Below, in pieces: positions 4,672-8,116 of a DNA stretch of 8,116 bases (position 1 is its first letter; every line of letters starts with the position of its first letter). The notes beneath the pieces are model-generated. The model was given only the letters and a program-made list of their open reading frames with translations, was not told the origin of the DNA and did not search any database. The DNA comes from Spirochaetaceae bacterium (GTDB lineage: Bacteria; Spirochaetota; Spirochaetia; Treponematales; Breznakiellaceae), in assembly GCA_031278935.1 (NCBI GenBank), contig JAITJK010000026.1, positions 1 to 8,116 on the forward strand. The letters are read 5' to 3'. A program made the position numbers and the translations under genes.

Positions 4672-6288
4672 ATGAGTACAATAACCTTGCCTTCTTTTTT
4701 TTCTTCCGGTATGGTGCTGCAAGCTCAACGACCCATCCCGCTTTGGGGGTATGCTGAAAAGCCGGCCGCCTCCGTAGCCCCGGTATCCGCCGAATTTCTT
4801 GGCAAAACCTACACCGCCTACGTGGAGGCCTCTGGCGCGTGGCGGCTGATCTTAGACGGTGCGGAGCCTGGGGGACCCTACGTGTTAGGCCTGGACTATG
4901 ACGGAACGTCCCTTACCATTGAGGATGTGTATATCGGGGATGTGTTTCTCTGTGCAGGACAGTCCAACATGGAGTTGCCCATGGAGCGACTCAAAGATGA
5001 TTATCCCGAAGAGTGGCAAAAGGAATCCTATCCGCTTATCCGGGAACTGCGTTTTCCCTACACCGTACACTTCTCGCAGCCCCAGGACAACCCCGCTCCG
5101 GCTTCCTGGAAGCAGGTATCCGCGGAAACCCTGGGAGGCTTTTCCGGGACGGCTTATTTCTTTGCCCAGCAATGGAGCGCCGAGCGCCGCGTTCCTGTGG
5201 GGATCATCCTCGCCGCAGTGGGAGGCGCGCCTATTGAGGCCTTTATGCCGAAGGAAACCTTGGCCTCCGTACATTCCCAGGGCCAGGAACTGGCCTCTTG
5301 GGCGGACAAGCTCGCGGATGGCGCCTATGCCGCGCGGCTCGTAGCGGAACACGAGGAAGCTACAGGTGCATGGGATGCGGCGCTGTCCCTTGCCCAGGAT
5401 CCTCTGGCCAAGGACGCAGCCTTCCTTTCCGGACACTTTGAAGCGGAGGGTACCCTGCACCTTCCCGGACCCTTTGCCCAAGACCCGGCCTTCCGGGACT
5501 TTCAAGGCGTGGTGTACTTCCGCAGGTCTTTCACGGTACGCCCGGAGGATGCGCTTCGAGAAGCGCGGCTTTGGCTTGGTACCATCGTGGATTCAGACAC
5601 CGCCTTTATCAACGGCGTTCAAGTAGGGGAAACGGCCTACCGCTACCCGCCCCGGAAGTACCGTGTTCCCCAAGGCGTGCTGCAGCCGGGGGAGAATACC
5701 CTGGTCTTGCGGGTGGTGTGCTGCAATGGCTTAGGGGAGCTGACCCCGGACAAGCCTCTTTCGGTCTTTTTCGGTACCCCCCGGGGGAGCGGGAGAAGCG
5801 ACCTGCCGGAAGACCGCATTGAGTTAAGCGGATCCTGGAGCTACCGGATAACCCGGCGGACCGAAGCGCGGCGGGCGAACTTTTTTATCCATTGGCAGCC
5901 GTCGGGGCTGTACAATGGCCTTATTGCGCCGGCCTTGCGCCTCCCTTTGCGAGCGGCTTTGTGGTATCAGGGGGAATCGAACGCGGACACCCTGGAGAGC
6001 GCCCAGGAATACCGAGCGCTGTTACGGGCCATGATTGGCGCTTGGCGGGAACGGGCGGAGGATCTGTTTCCGGTTATTATTGCGAGTCTTCCGGTTTTCG
6101 GCGCTCCTGAGGATCCCTTGCGCCGGTACTGGGGGGAGCTGCGGAAATCCCAGGCAGCGGTGGTAGCGGAGCTTCCCGCCGTGGTCCTTGCGGACTGTTA
6201 TGATTTAGGAGAATGGAACGATCTTCATCCGGTCAACAAACGAGGTGTGGGAGAGCGTTTATTTGCCGCCATCCGCCAGCGGGTCTAA
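4672..6288 (+). CDS. Sialate O-acetylesterase-family carbohydrate esterase, 538 aa
   Basis: This SGNH-fold esterase is expected to remove O-acetyl groups from sialic acid or from acetylated plant glycans. The N-terminus (LPSFFSSGMVLQAQRPIPLW) is the family's usual opening beta domain. The catalytic blocks follow: GQSNME with nucleophile Ser98, GGAPIEAF at 184-191 (normally GGTxIExW), WYQGESN at 431-437, and DLHPVNK with Asp517 and His519. A galactose-binding-like insert lies at about 270-370, including YFRRSFTV, LGTIVDSDTAFINGVQVGE and PGENTLVLRV. Length and domain order fit the family. There is no signal peptide, so it probably works on imported oligosaccharides. No Shine-Dalgarno precedes the ATG (ACCAAAGAA), yet the N-terminus aligns well with the family, so this start is favoured. 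It is monocistronic. The true substrate is uncertain. Confidence 0.88.
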   Translation: MSTITLPSFFSSGMVLQAQRPIPLWGYAEKPAASVAPVSAEFLGKTYTAYVEASGAWRLILDGAEPGGPYVLGLDYDGTSLTIEDVYIGDVFLCAGQSNMELPMERLKDDYPEEWQKESYPLIRELRFPYTVHFSQPQDNPAPASWKQVSAETLGGFSGTAYFFAQQWSAERRVPVGIILAAVGGAPIEAFMPKETLASVHSQGQELASWADKLADGAYAARLVAEHEEATGAWDAALSLAQDPLAKDAAFLSGHFEAEGTLHLPGPFAQDPAFRDFQGVVYFRRSFTVRPEDALREARLWLGTIVDSDTAFINGVQVGETAYRYPPRKYRVPQGVLQPGENTLVLRVVCCNGLGELTPDKPLSVFFGTPRGSGRSDLPEDRIELSGSWSYRITRRTEARRANFFIHWQPSGLYNGLIAPALRLPLRAALWYQGESNADTLESAQEYRALLRAMIGAWRERAEDLFPVIIASLPVFGAPEDPLRRYWGELRKSQAAVVAELPAVVLADCYDLGEWNDLHPVNKRGVGERLFAAIRQRV

Positions 6289-6370
6289 TACCCCTACTGG
6301 GTCGCGAGGGTGAGGGAGTGGGGTGGCGCTTCATTTTGGGTATTTACTGTCCTTGCGAAGGGCCATACTC

Positions 6371-6397
6371 GTCATGGCGAGCGCAGTGAAGCAATCC
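6371..6397 (+). repeat. Dispersed repeat, single arm (copy 3)
   Basis: GTCATGGCGAGC...GTGAAGCAATCC matches one arm of the element at 4491-4569. The inverted second arm is absent, although the preceding bases (CCTTGCGAAGG at 6351-6361, and GCCAT...ATGGC at 6362-6378) form short local inverted repeats. It lies between the convergent esterase and PAP2 genes. Confidence 0.6.
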
Positions 6398-6428
6398 ATT
6401 GAAGGGATGCTCGGTCCTCCCTTTTGAC

Positions 6429-6463
6429 ACCGGCGGTATTAAGACCGGTTATTTTCTATTTTT
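6429..6463 (+). terminator. Weak candidate terminator downstream of the esterase
   Basis: ACCGG (6429-6433) and CCGGT (6445-6449) can form a 5-bp stem, with an alternative CGGT/ACCG stem inside, followed by the T-rich stretch TTATTTTCTATTTTT. It lies about 140 bases after the esterase stop and overlaps the end of the convergent small ORF. The stem is short, so confidence is low. Confidence 0.3.
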
Positions 6464-6534
6464 GCAAGCAGCAAATGCCTGAGTTTGTTGCCGGTTACCA
6501 GTATTCTTTTGACGAAATCAATATTCTCACCCAT
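6439..6534 (-). CDS. Small ORF, 31 aa, possible MarR-type regulator N-terminal stump
   Basis: The ATG at 6534 follows the PAP2 stop by 11 bases, with AAGGGA as a possible ribosome binding site, and the frame ends at TAA 6441-6439. The sequence runs MGENIDFVKRILVTGNKLRH and continues LLLAKIENNRS. The F-V-K-x-I-x-x-T-G-N-x-L pattern recalls the first helix of some MarR-family winged-helix regulators, which would continue with a K-Q-W-x-L-L segment and the DNA-binding domain. Nothing like that follows in any frame before the dispersed repeat at 6371-6397. It may be a truncated regulator gene or an independent small protein read from the PAP2 transcript. The MarR resemblance is only an impression from memory. 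Confidence 0.35.
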   Translation of the reverse strand: MGENIDFVKRILVTGNKLRHLLLAKIENNRS

Positions 6535-6545
6535 AGCCGTCCCTT

Positions 6546-7319
6546 CTATAAGGTTAAGGATACTAGAAAACCAGTTCCCGTAACTTGAAGCACAAGATTG
6601 CTATTCTGCCGTCTATGTAAAAACGGTATAATCCAGCCGTACAGCGATCCGATAGCCGCGCCGGCAAGCACATCGGTTATAAAATGGCTTCCCGATGCTA
6701 TCCGCATAGCCGCAACACTCGTGGCAAGGGTGTAACTTCCCAGTATGACCGGCAGTTTCCATAGCGATTCGCTGTATTCCCGTGAAAAAGTCGTACTTAA
6801 AAAAGTCGCACTCAAAAACGCTAAAGAAGTAGAACCGGAGGGAAAGCTATTATAATAATCATCTTCTTTTCCCATTAGAATTCCCACAGGAACGCTGTCT
6901 TCATACATATACGGTCTATAGCGTATGATACCGTTTTTCAATAAATCCTTAGTTCCAAAGGTTAATAAAAACGCCTCTGTATACATAATACCGTAGGTTA
7001 AAAGGGTATCTGCGCTATCGAGATTACCTATAACCGACAGCGCGGGCAACATGAGCATACCATAAACCCCATAATCGCTTATCCGGTCTAGTGTTTTATG
7101 GTAAGAAAAGAGCAGGGAACGGTCAAGAGCGTTTATGACGTCCTTATGCAAGGAATCGGGAGTATGTTCAGGCACATTTTCTATAAAGAATGGGCTTATA
7201 AATATTCCCAGGGATACGGTACCAAGCACCATGTCCTTTTTTAAATCATAGGTATAAACACTTTGGGTATGCCCATAAGAAGTCGCCGTTATTAGGCAAA
7301 GCAATAACCATTTTCTCAT
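6546..7319 (-). CDS. PAP2-family membrane phosphatase-like protein, 257 aa
   Basis: PAP2 (type 2 phosphatidic acid phosphatase) proteins remove phosphate from lipid phosphates such as undecaprenyl pyrophosphate or phosphatidate. The start at 7319 has GGAGG 6 bases upstream. A longer frame from 7418 is rejected because it runs through the promoter and into permease remnants. Residues 1-20 look like a signal peptide (MRKWLLLCLITATSYG), followed by about five hydrophobic segments. The three PAP2 signature blocks are present: K128-x6-R135-P136 (KNGIIRYRP), then FPSGSTS at 159-165, and R206-x5-H212-x3-D216 (RIASGSHFITD). The central motif is normally PSGH; here position 163 is Ser, so one of the conserved histidines is missing. 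The gene is clearly AT-richer than the esterase. The fold is convincing, but full catalytic activity is in doubt. Confidence 0.85.
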   Translation of the reverse strand: MRKWLLLCLITATSYGHTQSVYTYDLKKDMVLGTVSLGIFISPFFIENVPEHTPDSLHKDVINALDRSLLFSYHKTLDRISDYGVYGMLMLPALSVIGNLDSADTLLTYGIMYTEAFLLTFGTKDLLKNGIIRYRPYMYEDSVPVGILMGKEDDYYNSFPSGSTSLAFLSATFLSTTFSREYSESLWKLPVILGSYTLATSVAAMRIASGSHFITDVLAGAAIGSLYGWIIPFLHRRQNSNLVLQVTGTGFLVSLTL

Positions 7320-7338
7320 AAACCACCTCCACAATAAT

Positions 7339-7366
7339 AGTATAGCACGATAATAGAAAATGTCAA
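7339..7366 (-). promoter_or_regulatory. Near-consensus sigma-70 promoter of the PAP2 gene
   Basis: On the minus strand, TTGACA (7366-7361, 6 of 6) is followed after 16 bases by TATACT (7344-7339, 5 of 6), with TG one base upstream giving an extended -10. Transcription would start near 7332, only about 13 bases before the ATG at 7319, so the leader holds little more than the GGAGG at 7326-7330. Confidence 0.8.
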
Positions 7367-7374
7367 TGAGATAA

Positions 7375-7600
7375 ACGCCCTCAAGAAAACTGGCTTGTTT
7401 CGGATTAGCACCGGTCATATACAGCTTCTACCCGTAGGATGAACGATTCAGGATAAAACACGACAACACTAGCGTCGTGGTAAAAAACAGGATCGAAACG
7501 GGAACGCCTGTAATACTACCGTTGTCCAAAAAAATTAGGGATTCTGTAAATCCCGATATGCTGTGCCCCTCGTTAAAACCAAGGAAACTCCTGTAGCAGT
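7375..7600 (-). pseudogene. Remnant of a second sugar ABC-transporter permease (RbsC type), middle part only
   Basis: On the minus strand the frame encodes ESLIFLDNGSITGVPVSILF, then a hydrophobic segment (FTTTLVLSCFIL), then NRSSYG, a TAG stop (7430-7428), and in the same frame KLYMTGANPKQAS. In RbsC-type permeases this order is a periplasmic loop, a membrane helix, N-R-T-x-F-G-R and Y-A-I-G-G-N-x-x-A-A. The stop codon therefore replaces the family's Arg position, and the homology continues beyond it. It ends abruptly near 7375, where the PAP2 promoter begins. The N-terminal half is missing or unreadable; a short RGTAYR in another frame may be a leftover of the R-G-x-A-Y segment. The whole C-terminal half is gone. 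It is clearly not functional. Confidence 0.65.
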
Positions 7601-8116
7601 GTCCTGGTCTACCAGGGTACCAGGAATAACGGGAATGTTTAGCAGCGTAAGACTGTTTACCTCCAGGGCGCTCCCCGGATATCGGAGCGGAGATGGAGGA
7701 TCCCTCCAACACGACGGTGGCTATGACCTGTAATTCATGGCTCACAATGGACGATGGAGGCTATCGCGGAAATTCCGTCGATGCTGCCATACCCTAAAAG
7801 GCTTATGCCCACACGCGATGGGTCGCTATTTTGTTGCTTCCCATGAGAAAAAGGGATATACCCAGCAAGATGAAGCGTAGAAACAGTGCAATCCCCGCGA
7901 CCAGGACGAGCCAGAGGAGGGGCACGATGTTAACGACCACCGGAGCGCCTCCCGATGGATTAGTATAAAGAGTTTCATGTCCGATAGCTACCCTATCAGG
8001 ATATAGACGACGGCGTACCGAACCACCTGGGCGATGGTGGTAAAGGAGACATCGATGCCGCCGCTTATGATGACCAACAGAAGGCCAAGCGAAAATACGA
8101 TCCCTAAGCCCATAGG
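7600..8116 (-). pseudogene. Remnant of a sugar ABC-transporter permease (RbsC type), frameshifted
   Basis: Read on the minus strand from the window edge, the frame gives a membrane segment (LGIVFSLGLLLVIISGGIDV) and then VSFTTIAQ, matching the G-G-I-D-L-S motif of RbsC-type inner-membrane permeases, and stops at TAG 7990. A shifted frame then gives SGGAPVVVNIVPLLWLVLV and LFLMGSNKIATHRV up to TAA 7803. A third gives VGISLLGYGSIDGISAIAS (7812-7735), and a fourth gives SHELQVIATVVLEGSSIS, matching the E-L-x-V-I-A-x-V-V-L-G-G-T-S-I motif. The blocks are in correct family order, but at least three frame changes are needed. The usual roughly 70 residues between the first two blocks are missing. 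The gene continues beyond the window. The intact protein would have imported a simple sugar. Confidence 0.7.

Noticed and set aside
4885..5505. A 206-residue minus-strand open frame inside the esterase gene
   Set aside because: It is antisense to conserved esterase motifs, has no recognisable domain and no ribosome binding site; GC-rich genes often give such frames.
258..6397. A CRISPR array formed by the three repeat copies
   Set aside because: The copies are kilobases apart, differ in sequence and length, and have no regular spacers or cas genes nearby.
7320..7418. A 290-residue PAP2 protein starting at 7418
   Set aside because: The extension crosses the TTGACA/TATACT promoter and encodes permease-like residues; ATG 7319 has a perfect GGAGG and gives a signal peptide.
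7428..7745. A novel 105-residue membrane protein
   Set aside because: Its two ends match different parts of RbsC-type permeases in the wrong order for one protein, so it is a chance open frame across two pseudogene remnants.

Overview
The window looks like a chromosomal segment of a spirochaete, most likely a free-living or gut-associated Treponema or Spirochaeta relative. This is inferred from a small PUR-domain protein of the type known in spirochaetes (BpuR in Borrelia), a long divergent phosphohexomutase next to it, and the mix of polysaccharide-degradation and sugar-uptake genes. No rRNA, tRNA, CRISPR array, transposase or phage gene is visible. The organism assignment is an inference, not proven.

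Layout, left to right. (1) 1-213, + strand: the 3' end of a family-16 glycoside hydrolase (beta-glucanase/laminarinase type), cut by the window edge and AT-richer than what follows. (2) 214-456: intergenic DNA with one arm of a dispersed repeat and a promoter whose -35 box lies in the centre of a 14-bp palindrome. (3) 457-2769, + strand: a two-gene operon, a 650-residue alpha-D-phosphohexomutase (phosphoglucomutase/phosphomannomutase) followed after 9 bases by a PUR/DUF3276 nucleic-acid-binding protein, ended by an A7/T7-flanked hairpin. (4) 2783-3030: a regulatory-looking interval with an 11-bp direct repeat, a 12-bp palindrome, a strong intrinsic terminator for the minus strand, and an 18-codon + strand ORF with an excellent ribosome binding site. 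(5) 3058-4385, - strand: a secreted protein with degenerate YD/RHS-like repeats and, tightly coupled downstream, an 89-residue protein of unknown family. Their promoter lies so close to the start codon that the mRNA would be nearly leaderless. (6) 4386-4671: a divergent intergenic region with an 8-bp-arm hairpin and a complete palindromic copy of the dispersed repeat. (7) 4672-6288, + strand: a cytoplasmic sialate O-acetylesterase-family carbohydrate esterase. (8) 6289-6438: intergenic, with a third repeat copy and a weak terminator. (9) 6439-7319, - strand: an AT-rich PAP2-family membrane phosphatase with a near-consensus promoter, followed by a 31-residue ORF that may be the N-terminal stump of a MarR-like regulator. 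(10) 7375-8116, - strand: decayed remains of two tandem sugar ABC-transporter permeases (RbsC type) with several frameshifts and nonsense codons.

How it fits together: GH16 hydrolase, acetylesterase and sugar permeases are all parts expected in breakdown and uptake of acetylated plant or microbial polysaccharide, and the phosphohexomutase would interconvert the resulting sugar phosphates. The permeases are now dead, and the PAP2 gene with its own promoter begins exactly where permease homology stops, which suggests a recombination scar. The segments most worth a second look are the 2783-3030 interval, the permease graveyard, and several enzymes with unusual residues at conserved motif positions.
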